DNA from: Ancistrus triradiatus
Taxonomy: Eukaryota > Chordata > Actinopteri > Siluriformes > Loricariidae
Direction: 5' to 3'
Length of the DNA: 64,000 nucleotides
Assembly: GCA_025084515.1 (NCBI GenBank)
Contig: JAJAGP010000246.1
Location: forward strand, 310,001 to 374,000
Shown here: piece by piece, positions 44,100 to 54,766 of the stretch
How the letters are laid out: each line of letters starts with the position of its first letter
Position numbering within the stretch: position 1 is the stretch's first letter
Program-made: the position numbers and the translations under genes
Notes under the pieces: generated by a model
What the model saw: only the letters and a program-made list of their open reading frames with translations
What the model was told of the DNA's origin: nothing
Databases searched by the model: none

Positions 44100-44480
44100 T
44101 GGCTCCTGCACTTCTCTTCTCTCTCATTTTCAGCTTTTTTATCTTCTGTTTCAAAGGCTGAACAAGAGGGAAAATCATCCGACTGCAGCTCCCGCACGCG
44201 TAAACACATCAGTATGCTATTGAGAAGAGCACGCCGTTTCCACGACAACACGCCCGATACACGGGCGGAGATGGAGGGACGGAGCGCGGGGGGAAAGAAC
44301 GTGGAGGGGAAAAACCGGCACATACCATTTCCTCTCCCGCTCTGTATCCCTTTGTGTACGTCTTGGCCGGGGATCTGTCCGCGCATTCTCAGATTTGCAT
44401 TAATTATCCTGTTTGTCGGTAAGCATGCCGCACCGTCTCGACTTGTCTTCGCCGACATTCCTGCTCACCTAGCTATTTTT
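44100..44480. other. CpG-containing island with octamer and homeodomain motifs
   Basis: The sequence 'cagatttgcattaattatcc' (44391-44410) joins an octamer motif ATTTGCAT (44393-44400) to a TAATTA core. The surrounding 400 bases are CpG-rich for this window and repeat-free. POU and homeodomain factors bind such motifs. Whether this is an enhancer is inference. Confidence 0.35.
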
Positions 44481-44864
44481 TCCCGTGAACACCATCGTCG
44501 CGTCCAGAGCTCACAGCTACGTCAACAACTTCCACTATCAGGTCCAGCAAAGCCGTGGATCTGGAGATGCTGGCAGGCGACCCAGTCCGGTATGAGACCA
44601 TGCATTGTTACTGCTAGCTGACACAAATGCAGAATGCCTGCATGAATCTGAGCTGTGCTGGGCCTCTTTTATTCAAAGCTGGATCACGTTTCCTATAAAA
44701 AGTCAGTCCCAGTGTTATGGATGTTACGTTTGAACTCCTACTGACCTGCAAACTGTCTGACTGCCATCACACACTCAGTATCAGTATGAACCTAACATAT
44801 TTCATGCTCTTTTCTGGTCAACTTCATTCATTTCTTAATAAACTTCCATTCCTGCCTTTCAGGC

Positions 44865-46015
44865 CTGCAGCACGTTCCAAAAAAAGTTGGGAAGGTAAAG
44901 CGTTTACCACTTTGTAATGTCGCCATTTCTTCGACCAAGGTTATTTTGTTCCATTCTTCCTGCAAACATGTCTTAAGCTGTCCAAATCCTCCACACATTC
45001 TCTATTGGGGACAGGTCAGGACTGCAGGCGGGTCAGTCCAGTACCTGTACCCTCTTCTTCCACAGCCATGCCTTTGTAATGTGTGCAGCATGTGGTTTTG
45101 CATTGTCCTGTTGAGAACTGCATGGAAACCCTTGATAAAGATGTCATCTTGAAGTGTATCTCAGTGTACTTTTCTGCATTAATGCTGCATCACAGGAGTG
45201 TAAATGACCTTTACCAAGGGCCCTGATCCGAACCCACATCATGACAGAGCCTGGCTTTTGGACTTGTTCCTGATAAGGATCTGGATAGTCCATTTTTTTG
45301 TCTTTGGTCCAAAAAAGATCGGTTATACTGATGGGTCTGAGCACAGTCCCCGTTCCCACTGGGTGATGGTCCATCCAAGATGCCTCCAAGCCCAGAGAAG
45401 TCGACGCCGCTTCTGGACATGGTTATAACATAAGGCTTCTTTTTAGCACAGTAACGTTGTAAGTGGCATTAGTGAATGTAACTCTGTATTGTAGAGCTTG
45501 ATAAAGGTTTGATAAAGTAATCCCTTGTCCATGTGGTTCTATCAGCTATTGATGAATGACGGTTCTTGATGCAGTGCCGTCTGAGGGAGCGGAGATCACC
45601 CCTCTCCAGTTTAGGCTTCTGCCCTTACACTTTATGCACTGAAATTCCTCCAGATTCTGAATCGTTTAATGATATCATACTCTGTAGAGGAATAAATATA
45701 TAAATCCCTTACAGTCTTTGTTTGAGGAACATTGTTTTAAAAAATTTCAGTCATTTTCTCACACATTTGTGGATAAACTGGAGATCCTCTGCCCATCTTT
45801 ACTTCTCAAAGACTCAGCATTTTGTGCATACTGCTTTTGTACCAAATCATGAATCACATCATCACATTTTTTGGAAAGTGTTACAGGCCTGAAATGCAGG
45901 ACTGGATGTTTTTTAACAAATTAAATGTTGACCAGAAAAAAACATGAAATGTCTAGGGTTCATACTGTCTACAATGAAATAAAAGTCAAAAGAACTGTAA
46001 GGAACACTGCATTGT
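44865..46015 (-). mobile_element. Tc1-like element relic (family C), near full length
   Basis: The left end 'cacgttccaaaaaaagttgg' plus 'ga' matches the terminal type of this family ('ccaactttttctg' at 11380 in complement). The right side runs to 'aaggaacactgcattg' and lacks the outermost terminus. It holds the best-preserved family C transposase in the window. Confidence 0.82.
44990..45796 (-). pseudogene. Tc1-like transposase (family C), best copy
   Basis: The start at 45796 gives MGRGSPVYPQMCEKMTEIF. A middle block has SRSGVDFSGLGGILDG (45211-45420). The catalytic blocks QQDNAKPHAAHITKAW and CSPDLSPIENVW lie in one frame, separated by a single stop where tryptophan is usual (a TGG to TGA change in 'vlDWPAC'). 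The first catalytic aspartate region ('WSDES') is not recognisable. Other shifts interrupt the N-terminal half. The family is about 330-350 residues and nearly all of it can be traced. Confidence 0.85.
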
Positions 46016-46049
46016 TTAATTAATAGATGATTGTATGCATCGTATGTGC

Positions 46050-46530
46050 AATAAGGGCAAAGAAAACTCTTGCACAAGCGCAGTACAGCAGTGCAGGGCT
46101 ACAGAACAAGTCCACAGTATTAATAAAGTGACAAGTGCCCATGGAAATGAACTGTGAAATGCTCTGTTTGCTGTACTGATTGTCAGAGAGACTAGGAGAG
46201 AGGAGTGTGGAGGCATGAGTCGGAGGGTGAAGAGTTGCAGTTTGTTCAGCATCCTGATGGCCTGCAGGTTCCTCAGCCTACTGGTTCTCATATGGATGCT
46301 TCTGTACCATCTGCCTGATGGCAGGCTGGTGAACAGTCCATATGCAGGGTGAGTGCAGTCTCTGGTTATTCTGAGAGCCTTCCTCAGACAGCATGATTGT
46401 TAGAAGTCCTGTAAGGCAGGAGGTTTGTTGCCAACGATGATCTCAGCTGCTCTCATGACTCTCCGTAGGGCACTGAGGTCGCGGAGGGGGCAACTGCCGA
46501 ACCATACAGTCATGCAGCTTGCCAACTGCT
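46050..46530 (+). repeat. Dispersed fish repeat, unclassified
   Basis: Recognisable blocks include 'cagcatcctgatggcctgca', 'ctggttctcatatggatgct', 'taccatctgcctgatggcag' and 'gagagccttcctcagacagc'. I know this sequence as a widespread teleost repeat but cannot state its class. It occurs once in the window. Confidence 0.55.
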
Positions 46531-47175
46531 TGTTAAGGCAAATATCTAATCAGACAATGGCAGAAACTCAATGCATTTATTCATGTAGACATGATCGAGA
46601 CGAGCTTCTGAATCAAACCGAGCATCAGAATGAGGAAGAAATGTGAGTTAAGTGATCTTGAACGTGGCATGGTTATTGGTCTGCTGGGATTTTCACACAC
46701 AGTGGCATCTCTAGGGTTTAACAGAGAATGGTCCGAAAAAGAGAAAATATCTAGTGAGGGCAGCTCTCTGGGTGAAAATGCCTTGAGGTCAGAGAATGCA
46801 AACTGGTTCAAGCTGAGAGAAAGGAAACAGTAAGTCAAATAACCACTCGTTACAACCGAGGTATGCAGAAGAGCATCTCTTAACAAACAACACGTCAAAC
46901 CTTGAGGCAGATGGGCTACAGCAGCAGAGGACCACAGCTGTCAGCTAAGAACAGGCAACTCAGTCCAAATACAGTAGAGCAGCTTTGGGGTGTAGTGGAA
47001 CAGGAGATACACATCATGGACGTGCAGCCGATAAATCTGCAGCGACTGTGCGATGCCATCATGGAGATACGAACCAAAATCTCTGAGGAATGTTTCCAGC
47101 ACTTTGTGTTAATCTATGCCACAACCAAACAATGGGCACCGGAGAGTCAGAACTGTACGCTGGAGCAATAGATGG
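46531..47175 (+). mobile_element. Tc1-like element (family D), internally deleted
   Basis: This is the same family as 13650-14655 but on the plus strand. 'aaatatctaatcagacaatg' is the subterminal region. The transposase is shortened by an internal deletion. The right terminus is not recognisable. Confidence 0.8.
46630..47171 (+). pseudogene. Tc1-like transposase (family D), in-frame deletion
   Basis: The ATG at 46630 gives MRKKCELSDLERGMVIG, the family N terminus. Stops and shifts follow to about 46900. From 46902 an 89-codon frame is open: MRQMGYSSRGPQLSAKNRQL runs directly into SPNTVEQLWGVVEQE and then SEECFQHFV. In intact members of the family, more than a hundred residues with the first two catalytic aspartates lie between these points. 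The deletion has kept the frame. The product would lack two of three catalytic residues. Confidence 0.82.
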
Positions 47176-47994
47176 TGTGCACTAATGGTGTATGCGCTGT
47201 GACGGGCAAACCTGTATGTATTTATCTTTATATTTAAAAGCATGGCTCTGATAGATCCGTTCATGAAGTCTTGCTATGAAGGAATGTTTCAGAGGCTGAC
47301 CTGTGTGTTGTTATTCAGCCTCGTCTTGACGGAATGACAAAACAATTTCGGGAGTATTTTCCAAACAAACAGCCAAGCGTCTGAGACTGAGGGATGGATA
47401 AGACATTCTTTTCCTGCAAAGCCAGGAGGATTTGCGTTTGAATTAGAAGAGTGGTTTATTGATCTTTCCACCGATACGTAGCCGAGTTTGACGGGGTCAC
47501 TGACAGAAGTTTGGGTTCCAATACCAACTGCCTTTCCAATGTTTCGTTCCTTAGCCCTGACAAAACATCTCCACCTCGACCTTTTACATCTTAATCTGGA
47601 TTTCCTGCACTTACCTACCTGAAGAACAGCTACGCAGATGATTTACAATGCGCCTCTAAGCCGTCTCTTAAGCATCTCTGCGTCAGTGGGAATCCACTCG
47701 CAATATTTAACTTTAAAGCCAAACTTTCTCCTTCAGGCTGGCCTGAGCCAAAGATGGATCCTCATATATGATGCTCAGAAAAAATATTCTTTACAGGTAC
47801 TTTTTTGTGTTCCAAGATATGAATAACATCAATGAATTTATAATAATATACTACACGTCCATGTGACCAGACTGCAGTTGAACCCACAGCCATAAACCCA
47901 CAGTCATTTGCTCAGACTGGATGACTTAAAGTCTGTACGATGTGTTAATGAACAAAGACCAGAGACTGATCTAACCCTGTTGGTGTGTTTAGAG
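47176..47994. other. Unique sequence, possible conserved non-coding DNA
   Basis: The part at 47290-47480 is repeat-free and of balanced composition ('gaatgacaaaacaatttcgg', 'ggaggatttgcgtttgaatt'). No coding signal is convincing. Confidence 0.3.
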
Positions 47995-48310
47995 ACGATT
48001 CTCTGTAAGTTTTTGTTTATGATTTTCCTCTATTTATTTGTACCAAGCTGTAAATGGTGTTTGTAAGTGTATGCACCTGTCCTATTGTGAGTAGTACTCC
48101 TTTGTATATTCTCTCTAACCTACAACCTGGTTCATATTCACCTGGCTGATCTTCCGTGTTGTTTTTAATACTGTCTATTGATGCAAAAGTATCAGGCCAA
48201 TCATACCATCCTCTTCAGTGTTACTACTTTAACCTACACAAGGTCGTAATGGTACAATACAGTATTTTCTATAACTCTTATGAATTTCCACAAATGAAAT
48301 GCTGTGTAGC
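47995..48310 (+). repeat. Unclassified 320-bp dispersed repeat, copy 1
   Basis: It is co-linear with 60680-61005: 'gattttcctctatttatttg', 'taccaagctg', 'cctgtcctattg', 'gatgcaaaagtatcaggcc', 'ggtcgtaatggtaca', 'tgaatttcca'. Both copies are in the same orientation. I do not recognise the family. Confidence 0.78.
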
Positions 48311-49180
48311 GTTCCACTCGTGTTTTTAGTGGTATCTCTGACGCATTAACATGAAAACACTACTAATAATAGTAAGGCGATGGTTGACACTATAAAACCT
48401 TTAACCATGCTTATCTGCACTAAAGTCATGCAACCAAAGAAGCAAAGTCCACCCACCTTCCCTACCATGAAAGATAGCATTTAGTATATTTTTTTCGGAG
48501 AATATATTAGACTGGCAACGCAATCTCTCCGCCTTCCACGTCCGCGATAATAACTTAGCGAGGACTTAGTCGGTTGCGATTTGATGGCTTGACGGAAGGC
48601 CTTTATGAGAATAATTTCACTTTTATTTCCCTTCTGTGCCGATTTCATTGCCGAGCGAGAGGGACTGCGGGCTGTTCATGTCATTTGTGATTTCGAATTA
48701 TGAATTATGATTCGTGCAGCCACAGGTAGCCATTATTGCTAATCATTGCACACTTAGGTTGTCAAGGGAATGCAGTCAAACGAGACGGATAGCTAAATGA
48801 GAGAGAGAAAATGAGGGACGGAGGGAGAAAGCCAGGCGTCAGTGGGGATGGAGAGAAAGGGGGAAGAGAAAATGACATGAGGATTGGAGAGGGTGGGGGG
48901 GAAAAGAAGTAAAAACAACTATTTACAGAGCTTTCCTTTCTCCCACATTCCCATTTGACTGACCACATGAGTTCAAGCTAGTAAATCCGGCGCTGATAGA
49001 TATCAGCTCTCCACCTCCTGAACCTCTGCCAGCAGCATCCTAATAATCGTCCTGCCTCACAATCCCTTCTCCCCAGAGCAGAATACAAACAGTGAAACAC
49101 TGTGTGGCGTGTCTTTAAGAATTAATACTGTCCAAAATTCACACAGCATGTCTCTGGAGTCCAATCCCAAACATATTTTG

Positions 49181-49181
<1 letters not shown>
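48311..49181. other. Unique sequence with a possible conserved element
   Basis: The part at 48515-48790 is repeat-free and looks like typical vertebrate conserved non-coding DNA: mixed CpGs, 'ccattattgctaatcattgc' and 'gaattatgaattatgattcg' motifs. 48790-48910 is purine-rich. No gene is seen. Confidence 0.35.

Positions 49182-49213
<32 letters not shown>
49182..49213. repeat. (TA)n microsatellite
   Basis: A pure TA tract of about 16 units. Confidence 0.95.
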
Positions 49214-49216
<3 letters not shown>

Positions 49217-49491
49217 TGCAGGCTGGTGTACTACGCTCTGCTGTGTACTGAATGTTAAACATCGCTCGGTGACCTCCTGTGGATTGTTCTCCTGCAGCTA
49301 GCCGAGTGTTTGCATGTCTGTTTCAGCCTTACTCCCTTAACCTTTCCTTAGCGGGCGCTGGCGTGGAGTGGCGCAGTCCAGTCTCGCTGTGTCTCTGATG
49401 AGCCCATCGAGAAATGAACTGACTTAATGAAGTGCTTTTATTACCATTGAGGGACGGACAGCGGTCCTGAGGGAGCAGCGCTGTAATGCTA
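49214..49491. other. Unique sequence
   Basis: 49330-49480 contains a balanced, repeat-free block ('gaaatgaactgacttaatga', 'tgcttttattaccattgagg') that could be conserved non-coding DNA. Confidence 0.3.
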
Positions 49492-49512
49492 TACACACAC
49501 ACACACACACAC
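49492..49512. repeat. (AC)n microsatellite
   Basis: About ten AC units. Confidence 0.9.
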
Positions 49513-49650
49513 TGCTGCTAACACACACAGATAGAAAAAGAGAGAGGTTGCAGAATGCAGATACACACCATGAGTGATAGGAAAGGGCAAGACGTATTTA
49601 AAAGACTAAAAATAAGAAGACAAGAAGGACAGCCTGTGTATATGTGCATG

Positions 49651-49652
<2 letters not shown>

Positions 49653-49695
<43 letters not shown>
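49653..49695. repeat. (TG)n microsatellite
   Basis: About 21 TG units. Confidence 0.95.
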
Positions 49696-49697
<2 letters not shown>

Positions 49698-49868
49698 GCG
49701 GTAGATCATTTAGCCAGGCGCTCTGCACCGCCTAAGTGGCACTGAGTGTCCAGGGAGTCTGATTTGTGGTGCTGCTATTTTGGATATTCATTATTAATGG
49801 ACACTGGCCTAAATTAGGACCGTAAAGTCCAGCCCACAGCAGGACATCATAAACGAGACTTACTGCAG
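49696..49868. other. Unique sequence, possible conserved non-coding DNA
   Basis: Contains 'gatattcattattaatgg' and a balanced flanking block lying between two microsatellites. No repeat similarity was seen. Confidence 0.3.
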
Positions 49869-49895
49869 CACACACACACACACACACACACACAC
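49869..49895. repeat. (CA)n microsatellite
   Basis: About 13 CA units. Confidence 0.93.
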
Positions 49896-50020
49896 GTTCC
49901 AGCATTTATGCGGTAGAAGTATGCTGCCTTTATTGTATAAGTGCACCATATGGGCGACTATAGTTACACATTTGGTGACCATGAAGAACATCAAAGCGAC
50001 GCCGAGACTAGCCAAGGCCA

Positions 50021-50041
50021 CACACACACACACACACACAC
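50021..50041. repeat. (CA)n microsatellite
   Basis: About ten CA units. Confidence 0.9.
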
Positions 50042-50864
50042 TCATATTTTCAGAGCCCAGTCAGACTTTAGCCCAGATAAACACTGGCAAGACCCAATGA
50101 GCTAACACAATGCCTGCTGATTCTTAATCAGCACACACACACAACACAGTGCATTCAAACACACCTGTGAACTCGATTGGAACACACACTCACACACCTG
50201 TGAATCCTGCTTTCTTCATCAGGCTCACCTCGTGCCATATGAACCCAAAATTCGACTCCAGCCTGGCTTTCCGTTGCGTTACAGTACCCGCGCCAGGCTG
50301 TGTTGCTGTGCCTGCTTATGGGCATGTACTTTCAACTGCCTAATCAATCAGCAGAATGTTTTCACAAGAAAAAACATGTTGATAGATATTTTGGGAATAC
50401 TAAATCAGTATTGTGGTACATGTAACTGGAGTTAGATGCGTTTAGATGCAGTGTTGGCAACAATGCCAAATGAGATGTTCATCAGCTGGCTTAATGTCAT
50501 TGGGTATCCAGTGCACTACCTATATTCTACAGTGCCATTATGATACATTTAACTACTGTTGTGGTACTCGAGTCTGATCTGAAGACCGTAAGGTCTCAGT
50601 CTGGACCTCATATGGACTGGGTCTTGTCTCGGTCTCGGGGTAAGGCTCGGAAATTGTGTCTGACTGAGGTAACGTTAACTTTTAAACTGTCATCAGCTCT
50701 AGCCTCACCATGCCTGGGTCACTGCAGGGGGCAGTAACTCTCACCCTGCTCAAGACTCAAGATCCTACAGTGACTCTGTGTATCGGAGTAAATAATGCTG
50801 ATATGAATATTTCTATAGACTTATTTGAGTAGATGAATTAGTTTCATTCTTACATTGATCATAT
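50042..50864. other. No recognisable gene; possible diverged repeat
   Basis: 50560-50650 contains 'gtactcgagtctgatctgaa' and 'gggtcttgtctcggtctcgg', which resembles a dispersed fish repeat rich in 'ggtctcgg', but this is too diverged to assign. Confidence 0.3.
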
Positions 50865-51065
50865 ATGCCACCCAAGGAGAATGGGTCCCTTTTTGAGCCT
50901 CTCCTCCTCATAACGTTTAGAGATTTTCCTTGCCACTGTCGCCCTACGCTTGCTCTAATTGGGATTGGCTTTAGATATTAAAAAATAATCTAAAATTGTA
51001 AAGCTGCTTTGAGACAATACTCAATTTGTAAAAAAAAAAAGCTATAGAAATAAATCTGACTTGAC
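50865..51065 (+). mobile_element. L2-type LINE 3' end, plus strand
   Basis: It reads 'ccttgccactgtcgcccta', 'gctttagatatta', 'gtaaagctgctttgagacaa' and 'gaaataaatctgacttgac', a complete L2 3' untranslated terminus with its ACTTGAC tail. It is in the opposite orientation to the other L2 fragments. Confidence 0.82.
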
Positions 51066-51379
51066 TAAGTTGTTTTAATCGTTATTGGATATCAACAGTC
51101 CATTCAAACAAAATAAATCAGTCTTTCCTCTACATGCCTAAATCAAATCTGCACTCTGATTGGCTAACAGGGAAAAACAAGCTGCACTTCTGGTTCAGTA
51201 TCCAATCAATGAACAGGTTTTATTTGGAATAATCTGACATTAAGAGTGCAAGTGTGCATTTTCGCCAGCTCGCTTTACTTTACCCTGTCTGCAAGTATGA
51301 AATAATGTGTTGATGTTTTCATATTTAATAAAAAAAAATAGACTGGATAAGAAAGTATTGTTTTTGTATCGTAAGCTAT

Positions 51380-51580
51380 ACATAGAAATACTCACTCATT
51401 CACTTTCATTCACACACTCACGCCACTATAGAGACACCAATTAACCTAACGTGCATGTCTTTGGACTGCGGGAGGAAACTGGAGTACACAGAGTAAACCC
51501 ACATGGACATGGAGAGAACATGCAAACTCCAGACAAAATCACAGATCGAATCCTGGACCTTCTCTCTGTGAGTGCTACAT
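51380..51580 (+). repeat. Dispersed fish repeat, longer copy
   Basis: Contains 'caccaattaacctaacgtgc', 'atgtctttggactgcggga', 'ggaaactggagtacacagag' and 'agagaacatgcaaactcca', a repeat very common in teleosts. A minus-strand short copy is at 30425. Confidence 0.7.
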
Positions 51581-51689
51581 GTGAGCATGTGAGTAAGATG
51601 GTATTTAATAATTCAAAAAATAAATAAATGCATCTTCTTGACCTTTATATTGTCCACTCACATGTGTATTTTATTTAAAGAACAGGGAT

Positions 51690-52070
51690 CTATCAAAGTC
51701 TGCTCTTCATAACACGTTTGTGGAAGTGTATCATGGCACGAACAAAGGAGATTGAACAAAGGAGTTGCTGATGCTCATCAGGCTGGAAAAGGTTACAAAA
51801 CCATCTCTAAAGAGTTTGGACTCCACCAATCCACAGTCAGACAGATTGTGTACAAATGGAGGAAACTCCAGACCCTCCCCAGGAGTGGTCGACCAACAAA
51901 GATCACTCCATGAGCAAGGCGTGTAATAGTTGGTGAGGTCACAAAGGACCCCATGTTAACTTCTAAGCCACTGAAGGCCTCTCTCACATTGGCTAATGTT
52001 AATGTTCGTGAGTCCACCATCAGCAGGGTCAAACTGGAGCAAAAAAGTCATTCATACAGTGAAGAAAAAC
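51690..52070 (+). mobile_element. Tc1-like family B, 5' coding fragment
   Basis: The plus-strand reading carries ARTKEIEQRS, DAHQAGKGYKTISKEFGLHQ, STVRQIVYKWRKLQTLPRSG and RPTKITP before a stop. This is the paired helix-turn-helix DNA-binding half of the transposase encoded at 62158-63552. The catalytic domain and both terminal repeats are absent. Confidence 0.85.
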
Positions 52071-52727
52071 AGCTAACGTGTGTAAAATATGCCGTGAGCT
52101 TCTGGATCTGCGCTGAAATATGAACCGGATGCTCACCCTGCTAGAGTCCCGTCCGAATACACACAGTTCTCCCAAGTCAACAAAAAAAAATCTCCGGCCT
52201 CACAGTGTGCCCCCGAACACACGATCTAAGCTCAGCTCCTGAATGCTAATACGTCTGACCTTCTAAATGCTGACAGTTATTTTACAGCTGTGTTTGTACT
52301 GAAAACAATCAGCACATGCTCTTCAGCCTAAAGTGTCACAGAAAGAAGCCTTCTAGAATTTCAGAGAATTGGGATCCTTGGGACTTAACATGTACAGGGA
52401 TGTAAATTTGAATTCATTTTTATGTTGTAGAATTAGCACGTATTTTGGAAGGTTTTGGTTAGATGTGTCCAGTTAGGACTTTTGTTCAGCTGAGGTTGCG
52501 TCAAATCCGATATACTATAGTTAGTAAGCAAAATCATGCAATCATGTTTCAATGCTTGGGGTCATTTTGTATTAAAATGCCCCCCTGCACTACTAGGCTT
52601 ATGTTTGATTTAAGGGAGAAGGGGGGCTTTGAAAGAGAAAAGGTTATAGGCTGGTCATATTCTCAGCTTTGGTAATAAAATAAAATAAAATGACCTGCTC
52701 TACAGTGGTACTACACAAAGTCCCGTC
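52071..52727. other. No recognisable gene
   Basis: Ordinary sequence without shared repeats. Confidence 0.45.
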
Positions 52728-53190
52728 CTTTCAAAGTCAGAATCAGGTTTATTTCTGTGGAGCTTTTTACGGTGATGCATTGTCTCGAAGCAGCTTTATA
52801 ATTTTCTATTAACTTCTATTATCTAAGCTAGGGGTGGGCAATATGACGATATTTTATGGTATCGTGATAAATTTTGTTATCGTGACAGACAATACGCTTT
52901 TCTGAGCATGTCGAGGATATCGTCAGTGCTTAAAGAACACTGAAAACTGCATCTTTTATCAAGTATTGAATAATAATCTATTTACTAAGCATGTTTTTAA
53001 GAATCTGTCCCTACTCATATATTTTCACTCTTTGATTAAATATTGTGTGTCGTTATTGTCTTTATTTATTGTGATATAATATTTTTACACATATCACCCA
53101 GCCCTTATCTAAGCCCAAGCCCAAGCCCAATCTGAGCAAGCCTAGGGCAACAGTGGAAAGGCAAAACTCCCTAAGCCTTCAAGTAGTGCT
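52728..53190 (-). mobile_element. L2-type LINE 3' end, split by a hAT MITE
   Basis: The outer parts ('aatcaggtttatttctgtgg', 'gatgcattgtctcgaagcag' and 'gagcaagcctagggcaacag', 'ctccctaagcc') form one L2 3' untranslated region when 52828-53113 is removed. Confidence 0.8.
52828..53105. mobile_element. hAT-type MITE with 8-bp target duplication
   Basis: TATCTAAG occurs immediately on both sides (52820-52827 and 53106-53113). The ends 'ctaggggtgggcaatatg' and 'catatcacccagccct' are complementary in AGGG.TGGG.AATATG-type positions. The element is 278 bases with 'tatggtatcgtgataaattt' and 'gttatcgtgacag' and no open frame. Eight-base duplications and AGGGGTGGGC-like ends fit hAT non-autonomous elements. 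Confidence 0.88.
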
Positions 53191-53397
53191 ATTGTTAGGT
53201 TTGGGCTCTAAGTGAGTTCTCTGTTATAACAAGCTCGGGAAACTGGTGAAATGTAAACAGGGTCTGAGCCACTGCAAGCGTACTGAGTTAAGCATGACCT
53301 TTTACAGGTTTTCTTTGAGGCTGATGGATTCATACAGCCTTTAACCAGCCCAAGTTAATGCAAGGATCAGACTGCGTTCACTCACAATCATGCTGAA

Positions 53398-53540
53398 TTA
53401 GTTCGATTTTTAATGTAGTGGGACCTTCACACCAAGTCTGACGTGGTTTTTTTTGTCTAAACACTCTGAAAACTGTGTCTTTTTTCCATCCATAAAATCG
53501 GACTTGGTGTGAAATGCTTTGTGCGTTAAAATCCAATCCA
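53398..53540. mobile_element. Non-autonomous DNA repeat, reduced copy
   Basis: It shares 'gatttttaatgtagtg' and 'ttttttgtctaaacactc' with 39778-39840, and its halves ('cttcacaccaagtctgac' and 'aaatcggacttggtgtgaa') form an inverted repeat. It is a shortened relative of the 39738 element. Confidence 0.6.
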
Positions 53541-53810
53541 GGTTAGCTGAGATGTACTAAAGGTCTAGAGGTAAAATCTGCAGTTCGGAAATCAGGTTAG
53601 GGCAAATCAACCAGGTGATGAAGCATCCAGAGGGAGCTTACTTACTGCCTGTAGAAGGTTCCAGGTGATATAGTGAAACACAGGGCTGTGGCAATGCAGA
53701 AATGGGGTGTGACAGAGAAGGGGAAGTACTTGACCACCATGAAAGCTAAACGTATGTGATGGTGTATTGTTCTGTGGCTCTTCAACTTTAACTGGCAGGT
53801 ACTGGCTAGA

Positions 53811-53811
<1 letters not shown>

Positions 53812-53842
<31 letters not shown>

Positions 53843-53843
53843 A
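53812..53843. repeat. (CA)n microsatellite
   Basis: A CA tract with one AA interruption. Confidence 0.92.
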
Positions 53844-53893
53844 TTAAAAGCACAGTATGAGGTTAAACCGCCAAAATCTCCCAGCAGCAAAGC

Positions 53894-53894
<1 letters not shown>

Positions 53895-53930
<36 letters not shown>
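53895..53930. repeat. (TG)n microsatellite
   Basis: About 18 TG units, only 51 bases after a CA tract, so the pair could form a long-range stem. Confidence 0.95.
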
Positions 53931-53934
<4 letters not shown>

Positions 53935-54056
53935 CTGTTAAATAGTTAATGAGACAAATCCATAGCATGAATATTTGATAATGACACGTGTCCCATATGG
54001 AGGGTTCAAAGTGTACTCCACCCACATGGTAATACTTACATATATACACTGTATAT

Positions 54057-54650
54057 ATACAATTCTGTGCAAAAGTCTTAGGCCACCATTAAGTCAAAAG
54101 TCAAAGTCAGATTCATTTCTATAGCGCTCTTTAAAATGAAGCATTGTCTCATAGGAGCTTTACAGTTTATAAGTATACCTTATAAAGAAGAAACCTTGGG
54201 AGGACCCAGACTCAAAAAGGGACCTGAGTTCTTTGGGCAGCCTAGGTGTTATATTTTACAATTAAACTATGTTACCTAATTAATCGCTGTAATTGTTTAA
54301 ATGAACGTTGTTTATAATCGAATCAAAAATAAACAGAGATAACATATTTAAAGAAAATATAATCATTAAAATTAAATGTGTATATACATATATTGTGTTG
54401 TTTTAGAAATCCAAAAAAATTCAAACTTAGATTTGTCACGTCATAATCCTCTTTTCCACGGATATTCATTCCAAACTTTGTGAGATGTAGCATATTTAGC
54501 CTTTTCACCCTGTTGCGCTTCTGAGAAAGTGCTTTCTTGTTTGCTACACTCCTGATCAGGTTTCTACAGACTGCAGAAGTATCAACATGTTATCCCAGTG
54601 AAGCTGCCAGATGCTGCTATTGCTCAAGTGTAAGAGGAGGAAACACTAAA
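54057..54650 (-). mobile_element. Tc1-type relic (family J), split by an L2 tail
   Basis: It begins with 'ctgtgcaaaagtcttaggcc' as at 43187 and resumes after 54360 with 'ccaaactttgtgagatgtag', 'catatttagccttttcaccc' and 'ttctgagaaagtgctttctt', matching the inner part of the 43183 element and extending further. The coding frame is too decayed to define. The right terminus is missing. Confidence 0.65.
54095..54300 (-). mobile_element. L2-type LINE 3' end, nested
   Basis: 'aagtcaaagtcagattcatt', 'tctatagcgctctttaaaat', 'gaagcattgtctcat' and 'aagaaaccttgggaggaccc' are the L2 3' untranslated region, in minus orientation, lying inside family J sequence. The inner limit is approximate. Confidence 0.75.
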
Positions 54651-54766
54651 TACTTACCACTGTAGAATATAGAAGCTGCTTTTCTGATTTTCCTTTTCAG
54701 TTTTTTTAACCCTGCATATAAATGTCCTGTATTATCTGCTTGTATTCTAATAAAGAGATTGAGATA

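Noticed and set aside
50540..50770. Dispersed 'ggtctcgg' repeat
   Set aside because: Similarity is too weak and compositional to define limits or family.
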